Assembly (NCBI GenBank): GCA_964454975.1
Contig: CAYVVD010000002.1
Coordinates: forward strand, 1 to 64,000
Length of the DNA: 64,000 nt
DNA from: CAYVVD01 sp964454975
Lineage (GTDB): Bacteria; Bacteroidota; Ignavibacteria; Kapaibacteriales; UBA2268
Reading direction: 5' to 3'
Shown: positions 28,710 to 36,749 of the stretch, in pieces
Position numbering within the stretch: the first letter of the stretch is position 1
Layout: every line of letters starts with the position of its first letter
Notes under the pieces: generated by a model
Told to the model about the DNA's origin: nothing
Database searches by the model: none
The model's input: only the letters and a program-made list of their open reading frames with translations
Program-made: the position numbers and the translations under genes

Positions 28710-29331
28710 AATTATTACAAACAACAAATGCCAGGTCTTCCGGCTCCAAGTCCAAGAACAAAGCAGCAATACAATTCTGTACTATAAATCCACTGCCAGA
28801 GGCGATTTTTGCTATTAAAGAGGAGCTTGGCCTGAATAGTGCATAAGGCTGAATAGCACAGTATTGTTCTTCTTTACAAACAAGAAGATTGAATTCAATG
28901 CCGTTTAATGCGTAATTCTCAATATCCGGATCGGTCAGGCAAGGTGAAATATCAACTTCCCTGTACCAATAACCACTCTTGTATTCATGCTCGTTGTTTG
29001 CATCTAGTACACCACCTGTTTTTTCATCAATTAATATTTGACCATTATTCTTCTTTTGCAAAAAGAACGCTGATTTTACAAAACATGGGGTTGGGCTTAT
29101 ACCAAGAGATATTTGCAATTTGCATATTTCTGTACAATTCTCACAAGCAGATTCACAAGTCCAATCAAAGGTGTCACATGCTGTGTTTGTACAATCGGAC
29201 AGCCCTTCACATGGATCGCAAGAACTAATTTCAAATGGATTCAAGTTTTTTGATATTGATGGAATAACAAGCAAGATGACAAAAAACGTAATAAAAGAAA
29301 CGTGTATTATTTTACCTTTAGTAGTTTTCAT
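28699..29331 (-). CDS. Cysteine-rich exported protein of unknown function
   Basis: 210 residues. A hydrophobic N-terminal segment (VSFITFFVILLVIPSIS) acts as signal peptide or anchor. The mature part opens with a dense Cys cluster (CDPCEGLSDC, TACDTF, CESACENCTEIC) and ends CNNCCE at the very C-terminus, around 19 Cys in all, implying disulfides or metal binding. The middle has ordinary globular sequence including GYWYREVDISPC. An AGGGAACGAAG sequence precedes the ATG. First gene of the repeat-flanked cassette, followed by the lipoprotein and the Lgt-like gene. No family recognised. Confidence 0.72.
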   Translation of the reverse strand: MKTTKGKIIHVSFITFFVILLVIPSISKNLNPFEISSCDPCEGLSDCTNTACDTFDWTCESACENCTEICKLQISLGISPTPCFVKSAFFLQKKNNGQILIDEKTGGVLDANNEHEYKSGYWYREVDISPCLTDPDIENYALNGIEFNLLVCKEEQYCAIQPYALFRPSSSLIAKIASGSGFIVQNCIAALFLDLEPEDLAFVVCNNCCE

Positions 29332-29466
29332 AGCTTCGTTCCCTTTTTTTTAATTCTCATTTTTTTCTAAAGTTTAAAAAAAAAGCAAGTTAAATGTCAT
29401 ATTAGTTCAAATTAATATTAGTTTTAGTTTAACTATTAAATTAATTTATATGAAAAACACATTATT

Positions 29467-29619
29467 TTCTATCTATTCCTTGCTTATCGTAACCGTCACA
29501 GGGCCGTCATTTACGAGGTGTACCTGCATATTTGCTCCGAAAACACCGCTTTCAATTGTAATTGTATAATCACACTTCATATAATCTACCATTTTATAGT
29601 AAAAAGGCTCGGAAAAATC
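29467..29619. repeat. Direct repeat, copy 2 (dtd 3' end)
   Basis: Second copy of the repeat at 26816-26968, here forming the actual 3' end of dtd. A T-to-A difference at 29474 relative to copy 1 creates the TAG that ends the protein six codons after the shared Lys-Glu would otherwise have continued. Confidence 0.95.
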
Positions 29620-29916
29620 CGGGACGCCCGCATTGCTGTAATTGGGACGGAAACCTTTTCTTACATCGCCATAAAGCGTGAAGTTCGGAACAAGCAAAAT
29701 CCCTCCTCCAACATCCCTAACAGAAAGGTTCATCTTTCCTTGGTCATCGCTGAATATTCGCAGGTTTACCAGCTTATTTACCATCCACTGCATTATCTCT
29801 TCATTATCACGAGGAGCAATTCCAACAAGCGCCAGCAAGCCTTTGCCGATACTGCCAACGGTATTGCAGTCAATATCCACCCTTGCTTCGCTGACTCTTT
29901 GCACTATTACTTTCAT
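29473..29916 (-). CDS. dtd: D-aminoacyl-tRNA deacylase
   Basis: 147 residues. Hydrolyses D-amino acids (and glycine mischarged on tRNA-Ala) from tRNA. The N-terminus MKVIVQRVSEARV is typical, so the start is ATG 29916 and not the longer upstream frame. The cross-subunit motif NDGPVT (136-141) is canonical. The other active-site motif, normally SQFT, reads PNFT at 77-80. Compared with the relic at 26801, this copy lacks the last seven residues (LIESGVI) because a TAG has appeared in the repeat. The start lies one base after the stop of the upstream PEP-synthase-like gene (TGATATG), so the two are coupled. Confidence 0.9.
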   Translation of the reverse strand: MKVIVQRVSEARVDIDCNTVGSIGKGLLALVGIAPRDNEEIMQWMVNKLVNLRIFSDDQGKMNLSVRDVGGGILLVPNFTLYGDVRKGFRPNYSNAGVPDFSEPFYYKMVDYMKCDYTITIESGVFGANMQVHLVNDGPVTVTISKE

Positions 29917-29917
29917 A

Positions 29918-32236
29918 TCATACCAAAATTGACGCAAAACCCAATGCATTGTTCGATTCGCCATCCATGAAGACAGATAGTGTGCTATCGGGCTTGTAAT
30001 CATTCATTTCAATTAATTTAACTATATCCTCGAACAGAGCATAGCCGGGCTCGAATTCAACGAGTGAATTTTTTGTCTCATTGAAAAATTTCTCATTAAA
30101 AACTACCCCCTTAGTATCCGGGTATAAAGGCAGGTATTTGATGTTTGCTTCTATCAGATCCTGGAAAAAGTGTGTTCCGAATGATACTTCCGGCATATAT
30201 CCGTGCTGTTCCCGTGCAACTTCAATCAGCATCGCCGTGTTATTAATATCGCTGTACATTATTGGTACGCCGAGTTTTATATCGCCTTTGCTTCCCCACC
30301 TGCCGGGGCCAATCAGGATAAATTTTTTCTTTGGCAGGTTTTTATTCAGACGGTGCACAATCTTGCAAATTTCCTGAACCTGTGAAGGGGTTTGCAGCTT
30401 GGAATACTCGAGCGGGTCAACATAAACCACATAGCGTATGTTATTTACAAAACCGTTACTAACAAACTGGTTTGCGGAAAATATCTTGTTGGTTTCGTCA
30501 ATCCCTACAGGGATGCTGATTTTCATTTCCACCTTGCCACGGCTCTGCGGGCGGCATTGCAAGAGGAACAACTTCTCGCCATCGCTTGCGAATTCAACAT
30601 CCACCGGCCCGCCATAAGCATCGCTTAATTCAGACATTATAGCATTCATTTGCTCAATGAAACCTGTATTGTTTATCAGGTTATTGAATGTGATCACCAA
30701 ATCTTCCTTTGTAAAATCAGCAAATGAGCTCACCGGCTCAACAAGCATCCCGCCCCTGTTGAACGAGACAATTTTTTCTATACCGGGGAAGTGTCCCCTT
30801 GCTGCAATCATCAACTCCTTGAAGGGGATTGACTCGAAGTTATTGGTTTCCAGGTTTATTACATCAATCCTCTGTTGTGAGTAGCGTATCTGATCCCTAA
30901 CGGACTGATTGATATTCAATCCGGGTTTTCCAGGTGATACAAGGCGCGGGTAATCGTTTATTGTCCTGTCAACAGCTCTTGTACCCAAGCCGGCAACAAG
31001 CCTGACAACTCCGTCTTCTCTCTCAATTCTGTTTGACCAGCGAATTTCGTTGTTGCTGAATGCTACACCACCAAAGCTCGGCAGGTAATATTTCCCTATC
31101 TTTGTTCCTACAACCTGCTGGATAAGAATACCCATTTCCTCACGGAAATCAACAAGACCTCGCTCACGCCGGTATTCAATCGGATCTGGCCCGAATGTAC
31201 AGGCATATACCTCCGAAATAGCATTAATAAGAGCTGCAAGCCTGTCCTCCTTGCTTCCCTGATTTGTAAGGAACAGACTCTTGTATTTACCGCTAAACGA
31301 TGCCTCGAAACTATCCTCGAGAAGGCTGGAAGAACGCACGATAATAGGTTTGCCTTCCATATCGTCCAATATCATGCTGAATGCCTGGAGTGATTCCGGC
31401 GGGAAGTGCGAATTTTTAAAAATATACTCAATAAATTCCTGCTCTTGCTTTATTTCCTCAACCGGCTGGTATTTTGTGAAAACAATTTCCTCTAGAGCGT
31501 TGTAATGAAGAAAATCCGTCAATCCATCCGAAGTCAGGAACCTGCTTTTCGGCACATATACATTCTCTAAAAGAGAGTTGTGTTTCTTTTTATCAATCAG
31601 GATCTGCCTGGAGAGAATAAGCCCTGCGCTTTTACCGCCGAGATTCCCATTACCCTGGGCGGGTCCTATTACACGGTCCAATATCTCTGCCATTTTCCTG
31701 ATCGTAATGTAATTCTTGGCAATATTGATATATTTCAGGTTATCTGAAAGAAATCTGCTAATCAAGCCAACACGGAGGCCGATAATTTCATCCATCGAAT
31801 GGACATAATTAGGGCCATAATACCGGAGATATTTTTTGACACCTTCTATTACTTCTGCAAGTGGAGCATGACGCTTTTCCAACACACGTGAAAGAACACT
31901 CATATGCTCCTGTCTTATCCAATGTTTTAGAAGTTGGGTGATTTCATCATCATCAATGTGTTTTTCAGCAATATCGAAAACATCTTTAACAATTGTTTCA
32001 GGATCTACCGGGACGCCCTTTGGCTTTGGCCAGTTTGGGCCAAAATTCCTCCTTTCTTCGTTTCCTATTCTCGGGCTGAATTTCTCCATTACAGGTTCAA
32101 TATCCTTAATTTCGAGCCTGCGCAGATGGACAATCATCTTACGCCCAATTCTGAACATCATTATCTGGTCTTGGAAAATCATCAGGTTCAGGATAATTTT
32201 CCATTCTGGTTTTTGCTTTTGATCTTTTGTAGCCAT
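29918..32236 (-). CDS. PEP-synthase/PPDK-type ATP-grasp protein lacking phosphotransfer domains
   Basis: 772 residues, cytoplasmic. The middle (about 190-590) matches the PPDK_N nucleotide-binding module: NLGGKSAGLILSR near 198, PIIVRSSSLLEDSFEASFSGKYKS near 305 (shown in parts: IIVRSSSLLEDS, SFSGKYKS), and GGPVDVEFASDGEKLFLLQCRPQSR near 560 (VEFASDG, LLQCRPQSR). The N-terminal ~190 residues and the C-terminal ~180 (GPGRWGSKGDIKLGVPI, GTHFFQDLIEA) do not match the phosphohistidine or PEP-binding domains, so this is not a complete PEP synthase. A related role in nucleotide-dependent phosphoryl transfer is possible. Sits directly upstream of dtd. Confidence 0.78.
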   Translation of the reverse strand: MATKDQKQKPEWKIILNLMIFQDQIMMFRIGRKMIVHLRRLEIKDIEPVMEKFSPRIGNEERRNFGPNWPKPKGVPVDPETIVKDVFDIAEKHIDDDEITQLLKHWIRQEHMSVLSRVLEKRHAPLAEVIEGVKKYLRYYGPNYVHSMDEIIGLRVGLISRFLSDNLKYINIAKNYITIRKMAEILDRVIGPAQGNGNLGGKSAGLILSRQILIDKKKHNSLLENVYVPKSRFLTSDGLTDFLHYNALEEIVFTKYQPVEEIKQEQEFIEYIFKNSHFPPESLQAFSMILDDMEGKPIIVRSSSLLEDSFEASFSGKYKSLFLTNQGSKEDRLAALINAISEVYACTFGPDPIEYRRERGLVDFREEMGILIQQVVGTKIGKYYLPSFGGVAFSNNEIRWSNRIEREDGVVRLVAGLGTRAVDRTINDYPRLVSPGKPGLNINQSVRDQIRYSQQRIDVINLETNNFESIPFKELMIAARGHFPGIEKIVSFNRGGMLVEPVSSFADFTKEDLVITFNNLINNTGFIEQMNAIMSELSDAYGGPVDVEFASDGEKLFLLQCRPQSRGKVEMKISIPVGIDETNKIFSANQFVSNGFVNNIRYVVYVDPLEYSKLQTPSQVQEICKIVHRLNKNLPKKKFILIGPGRWGSKGDIKLGVPIMYSDINNTAMLIEVAREQHGYMPEVSFGTHFFQDLIEANIKYLPLYPDTKGVVFNEKFFNETKNSLVEFEPGYALFEDIVKLIEMNDYKPDSTLSVFMDGESNNALGFASILV

Positions 32237-32358
32237 TGGCTGGGTAGTATCTGTTAGTTAATTGATAGTATAAATATTTTGAAGCATGTGCAAGTGCTTA
32301 CGCAATAATATCCAATATTTCCGTAATTTAATAATGACAGCATAAGTTGATTCTTATT

Positions 32359-34209
32359 ATGAAATCACTCGCAAGCATAGGGGACAATCAATTTTTTGGC
32401 TCATCCGGCAGACAGCGAACTTTCAAAATATTCACTGTTCTGATTTTTGTTATGTTTGCATTACGCCTTGCGCAACTCCAGATTATTGAAGGACAGGAGT
32501 ACCGCTCTGAAAGCGAGGCCCAAGCGCTTAAAAGAATGCGCACAGAGCCATTCCGTGGTAATCTTTATGACCGGAAAGGCCGGCTATTTGTCCATAACGA
32601 ACCCTCTTTTTCTGTAACAATCACACCTAATGAATTTAAGAGGGAATCTTTAAAACTTCTTGCAGATATTCTTGAAACAGATACTACAGATATTCTTGAA
32701 AAAATTGGAAAATTTGACCATCTTTCCCGGTTTATTCCTATTAAAATATTCCGCGATGCTGATAAACAGACAGTTTCACTGTTAGAAGAATACAACGATT
32801 ACCTGCCAGGAGTAGATATTATTGTAGAGTCAAAGCGCCTCTACCAGTTTGAGGGAAAAATGGCTCATATCCTGGGATATACACGTGAAATATCTAAAAA
32901 GGAAATTGAAAGGAAAAAATACTATAACCCCGGTGATGTTATCGGTAAAACCGGGATTGAGTACACTTATGAGACATTCCTGCGTGGAATTGAAGGAGTT
33001 GAATATATTGCCGTTAATAAACTGGGTGAGAGAATAGCCAGTTTTGACAAAGGAAAATCCGATATACCTTCGAAAAATGGTTTTGACCTTAATCTTGCTG
33101 TTGACCTGGACTTGCAGGAATTTGCCGAGAAATTGCTGGATGGCAAACGAGGTTCAATTGTAATCCTTGAACCAAATACAGGAGAAATAATGGCTATGGT
33201 CAGCAAGCCGGATTTTGATCCGCGTGATTTCAGCGGAAGAATTTCTGCGGAGCTTTATAATGGCTTGTTGAAAGATAAAGACAAACCAATGCTTAACCGT
33301 CCGATTATGTCTGCAAACCCACCCGGCTCTACCTGGAAAATGCTTATTCTCGCAGCCGCCTTGCAGGAAGGAATTGTAACACCTTCAACAAAGATATATT
33401 GTGGTGGCGGGATGCAGTTTGGAGGCAGGTTTTTCAAATGTCATGGCGCACACGGAAATACTGATGCCCGCGGGGCTATAGAAGGCTCCTGTAACACTTA
33501 TTTCTATGAATTAGGGTTAAAGCTTGGTTTTGAAAAGATTATCGAATATGGCGAAATATTCGGTTTTGGGTCAAAAACCCAAATTGACCTGCCTTATGAG
33601 GAAGATGGCAATTACATTACTATGGATTATCTTAACAAGAGATACAATGGGAACCCTCCCAGAGGGTTGTTGCTGAATTATGGAATTGGTCAGGGCGAGA
33701 TACTTGCAACACCCCTGCAAATGGCTGTATATGTTTCAGCTCTGGCAAATGGCGGCGTCCTTTGCCAACCTCATGTTGTACGAAGCATTCTTAACCATAC
33801 ATCCCGCAGAAAAGAGCCTGTAAGCTACCAATCAGTCCGGTTACCGATTGAACCACAACACCTTGAAGTAATTAAGAAAGGAATGAGCGATGTTGTAAAC
33901 GGTGGCGGAGGTACTGCAAAAACAGCACAGATTCCCGGTGTGGAAGTATGTGGCAAAACAGGCACTGCACAGAATCCGCATGGAAAAGACCATGCCTGGT
34001 TTATTTGCTTCGCCCCTCGCGAAAATCCTGAAATTGCGATGGTTGTTTTTGTTGAAAACTCCGGCTTTGGTGGTGCAGTAGCAGCTCCAATCGCAAAAAG
34101 GCTTCTCTGGAAGCATTTCTTCCCTGACAAACCGGAACCATGGCTAAAGCCTGCAACATCTGATTCTACTGCTATAGACACGCTAAATATAGATATTACA
34201 GTAAATTAA
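32359..34209 (+). CDS. mrdA: Penicillin-binding protein 2 (peptidoglycan transpeptidase)
   Basis: 616 residues from ATG 32359 (TTG 32347 is an alternative). Class B PBP for cell elongation with RodA. One N-terminal membrane helix (IFTVLIFVMFALRLAQL), the pedestal domain with RGNLYDRKGRLFVHN, then the transpeptidase domain with S324-TWK, S377-CN and K533-TGT. The LGYTREISKKEIE and GKTGIEYTYE segments are characteristic of PBP2 rather than PBP3. Its usual partners mreB, mreC and rodA are not in the window. Confidence 0.94.
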   Translation: MKSLASIGDNQFFGSSGRQRTFKIFTVLIFVMFALRLAQLQIIEGQEYRSESEAQALKRMRTEPFRGNLYDRKGRLFVHNEPSFSVTITPNEFKRESLKLLADILETDTTDILEKIGKFDHLSRFIPIKIFRDADKQTVSLLEEYNDYLPGVDIIVESKRLYQFEGKMAHILGYTREISKKEIERKKYYNPGDVIGKTGIEYTYETFLRGIEGVEYIAVNKLGERIASFDKGKSDIPSKNGFDLNLAVDLDLQEFAEKLLDGKRGSIVILEPNTGEIMAMVSKPDFDPRDFSGRISAELYNGLLKDKDKPMLNRPIMSANPPGSTWKMLILAAALQEGIVTPSTKIYCGGGMQFGGRFFKCHGAHGNTDARGAIEGSCNTYFYELGLKLGFEKIIEYGEIFGFGSKTQIDLPYEEDGNYITMDYLNKRYNGNPPRGLLLNYGIGQGEILATPLQMAVYVSALANGGVLCQPHVVRSILNHTSRRKEPVSYQSVRLPIEPQHLEVIKKGMSDVVNGGGGTAKTAQIPGVEVCGKTGTAQNPHGKDHAWFICFAPRENPEIAMVVFVENSGFGGAVAAPIAKRLLWKHFFPDKPEPWLKPATSDSTAIDTLNIDITVN

Positions 34210-34296
34210 CTTGTTTACATTTGTGACAAAACGTTATATTAACTGTTAATTGAAACATAATTTAGAAATCAATTGCATATTAATCGAGGGTGTTTT

Positions 34297-36552
34297 ATGA
34301 AATCCACGCTGTACCTCTTAGCTTCATTCATTATCCTTATGTTTGCCTTATATTCCTGTAACAAAACAGCGAATCCTGTTGTGTCAGGTGAAGATGTCAC
34401 TTTCCAGGGTGTTCTGCAGGATGTCCAGGGACATAATATCATTGGTGCGATAATCAACGCATTAGATACTAAAGGAACAATAATTGCATCTGATACTACA
34501 AATGAAGAGGGCTCTTTTTCACTTGTGATTGAAGATATTGCAATTCCGGAACTTATTGTAAATGTTAATCATTCCGATTATACACCTTATTCTTCAAAAC
34601 TGGAAGAATTTACTGAGCAAATCCTCAAAGAAGAGAAAGTAAACCTGATGATGGAAAATGATGATGAATGTTGCGGCATTATCAACATCACCGTAAGTGA
34701 CAAAGATGATGAAAGTGCACTTGAAGGTGTCGAGGTGAGGCTTAATCGTGGGGAGAAAAAACTCAAGAAAGAAAAAACTGACCGCGATGGCAAATTGCAA
34801 TTCCTTAATGTTTGTTCCGGCGAATATTGGGTAAGGTTGGCTCTTGACGATTACAGGGTAATTGAACAAGAACTCAACCTGGAAGATTGCGACACGGTCA
34901 ATCTAAGCTTCAACATGGAATCCACTCAATCAGAAGAAGACACATGCTGCAAGAGCGTACTGAAAATTGATGTGACAGATTCGGAATCCGGTGACGAGTT
35001 GAATGGAGCCCTTGTGAGATTATGGAAAGACGGAGAATTAATTGAAAAGGCCGAAGTTAAAGAAGGTAAGGCGGTGTTTGATGGCCTTTGCGAAGGTAAA
35101 TACGGTGTTGATATAACAAAAGAAGGATACAAAGGTATTGAATTCAATATTGAATTTGATTGTAATGAAACTGTCGAAGTAGAAAAAGAACTTCAGAAAG
35201 AGGAAAATAAAGAATGCTGCGATGGCATAATTAAAGTGGTCGTAAAAGACAAGGAAACCGGCGAATACATCGAAAATGCAAAAGTAAAGCTTTGGAAAGA
35301 GGGCAAAATATTTGAAACCGCCGAAGTTAAAGACAGCATGGCAGTATTCGACAGCTTATGTGAAGGAAAATATGGTGTAAGCATTCAGGCAGAGGGATAT
35401 TCTGCTATCGAGTTTAATATAGAGCTTGGATGCGATGAAGAAGCGATTACGGTAAAAGAGTTAGAAAGCAAGGAAGATTGCTGTAATGGAAGGATTGCTG
35501 TATTTCCTAAAGATGGTGAAACCGGTGAAAATCTAAATGGAGCTATTGTTAAACTCCATAAGGATGGTAAGGTAGTTCGCGAACTAAAAGTTGAAGACGG
35601 TAAAGCTGTATTCGAAGAACTTTGTGAAGGAAAATATGCAGTTACAGTCCACATGGAAGGTTATAATTCAATAGAATTCCACGTAGAAATGGATTGCAAC
35701 GGCAATAAGGAATTCACAAAAGAAATGGAATCAAAAAGCAATGAAGAGTGTTGTGACGGGCGGGTAGAGATTATAATCAAGGACAAGGAAACCGGCGGAA
35801 CTATCCATGATGCACTTGTTAAACTATGGAAGGACGGCAAGCTATTTAAGAAAATAGAAACTGATAACGGAAAAGTTGTTTTTGAAGACCTTTGCGAAGG
35901 TAAATACGGTGTTTCTGTGATTAAAGAAGGTTATGAGGGATTCGAATTCGATTTTGAACTTGATTGCAATGACAGCCTTAAATTTGAGAAGGAATTAGAA
36001 GCTCAGAATAACGATTGTTGCGAGGGCATCCTAAAAGTCTATGCAAAAGACTCCGTAAGTGGCGAGTATATTAAATACGGCAAAGTGAAACTATGGAAAA
36101 ATGGCAAACTCATGGAAACAGCAAGCATCAATGATAATGGTTATGCAGTTTTCGACGGCCTTTGCGAAGGAGAGTATGGTGTTGACATCCTTATCGAAGG
36201 CTACAAACATATTGAATTTGCTGTAGTTATTGATTGCAATGAAACAGAAGAAGTTATCAAAGAACTTACTGCAGAAGAGAATAAAGAGTGCTGTACAGCA
36301 GTATTAAAACTTATCATCCGTGATAAATCGGACGAGTCGAAAATTGAAGGAGCTACTGTAAAAATCTATCTTGATGATGTCATGATTGCTGATGGCGAAT
36401 CAAATGGTGATGGTATCTTCATCAAAGAGAAGCTCTGTGCACCAAATAAGTATATCATTGTAATAACCAAAGACGGTTATAACGATGTTGAATTCGACTG
36501 GACCTTCGAGAAGTGTCAGAAATTCCAGGAAACTGTAAACATGACAAAATGA
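34297..36552 (+). CDS. Lipoprotein with seven cysteine-rich carboxypeptidase-regulatory-like repeats
   Basis: 751 residues. A lipoprotein signal (MKSTLYLLASFIILMFALYSC) is followed by one Cys-free CarboxypepD_reg-like domain, then seven tandem ~87-residue repeats to the C-terminus. Each repeat has a CC pair near its start, an ALVRLWKDGK-like strand, a conserved LCEGKYGV segment, an EGYxxIEF strand and a DCN motif, so four Cys per unit; the first and last repeats are the most diverged. The 4-Cys spacing suggests two disulfides per domain. Cna-B/transthyretin-like repeats often form rigid stalks. I chose ATG 34297, preceded by GAGGGTGTTTT. Very rich in Lys and Glu. Surface or periplasmic stalk role is inference. 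Confidence 0.85.
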   Translation: MKSTLYLLASFIILMFALYSCNKTANPVVSGEDVTFQGVLQDVQGHNIIGAIINALDTKGTIIASDTTNEEGSFSLVIEDIAIPELIVNVNHSDYTPYSSKLEEFTEQILKEEKVNLMMENDDECCGIINITVSDKDDESALEGVEVRLNRGEKKLKKEKTDRDGKLQFLNVCSGEYWVRLALDDYRVIEQELNLEDCDTVNLSFNMESTQSEEDTCCKSVLKIDVTDSESGDELNGALVRLWKDGELIEKAEVKEGKAVFDGLCEGKYGVDITKEGYKGIEFNIEFDCNETVEVEKELQKEENKECCDGIIKVVVKDKETGEYIENAKVKLWKEGKIFETAEVKDSMAVFDSLCEGKYGVSIQAEGYSAIEFNIELGCDEEAITVKELESKEDCCNGRIAVFPKDGETGENLNGAIVKLHKDGKVVRELKVEDGKAVFEELCEGKYAVTVHMEGYNSIEFHVEMDCNGNKEFTKEMESKSNEECCDGRVEIIIKDKETGGTIHDALVKLWKDGKLFKKIETDNGKVVFEDLCEGKYGVSVIKEGYEGFEFDFELDCNDSLKFEKELEAQNNDCCEGILKVYAKDSVSGEYIKYGKVKLWKNGKLMETASINDNGYAVFDGLCEGEYGVDILIEGYKHIEFAVVIDCNETEEVIKELTAEENKECCTAVLKLIIRDKSDESKIEGATVKIYLDDVMIADGESNGDGIFIKEKLCAPNKYIIVITKDGYNDVEFDWTFEKCQKFQETVNMTK

Positions 36553-36662
36553 TGTCCTTTAATATCAAGGACCACCTCGAAATATTCGGGGGGCATAGCG
36601 TTCAACCAACGCGGCAATTAATTTCGTGCTGAGTGGAGTCGAAGCCTGAATCTCTAAAATTT

Positions 36663-36688
36663 AAAGGCTACCTTTAGGTAGCCTTTTT
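36663..36688 (+). terminator. Rho-independent terminator
   Basis: Hairpin aaaggctacc-ttta-ggtagccttttt: a 10-bp stem with a 4-base loop running into a T5 tract on the plus strand. It lies 110 bases after the seven-repeat lipoprotein gene and ends its transcript; in the other direction it faces the kamA-family gene and the flanking A-rich sequence could serve it as well. Confidence 0.85.
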
Positions 36689-36749
36689 AATGATTATTTA
36701 GTATGGTCGAGACAATAGTTACTACTTATTTGGATTTATCAAAATTACA

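Larger units (their letters stand above)
26969..29466 (-). mobile_element. AT-rich inserted cassette flanked by dtd direct repeats
   Basis: About 2.5 kb lie between two same-orientation copies of the dtd 3' end. All three genes read on the minus strand: Cys-rich exported protein, lipoprotein, Lgt-like enzyme. The arrangement (insertion into the 3' end of a gene, with the target end duplicated so the gene stays functional) is what site-specific integrative elements leave. No integrase or transposase is present, so this may be a decayed or passively acquired element, or the product of a duplication. Noticeably more AT-rich than the flanks, especially 29332-29466, which holds no gene, only A/T runs. 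Confidence 0.65.

Noticed and set aside
26969..29466. The cassette as an insertion sequence
   Set aside because: No transposase, no terminal inverted repeats and no short target duplication; the 153-bp duplication is of the dtd gene itself.
29473..30003. Longer dtd product starting at 30003
   Set aside because: The extra 29 residues lie inside the upstream gene in another frame; the family N-terminus MKVIVQRVSEA begins at 29916.
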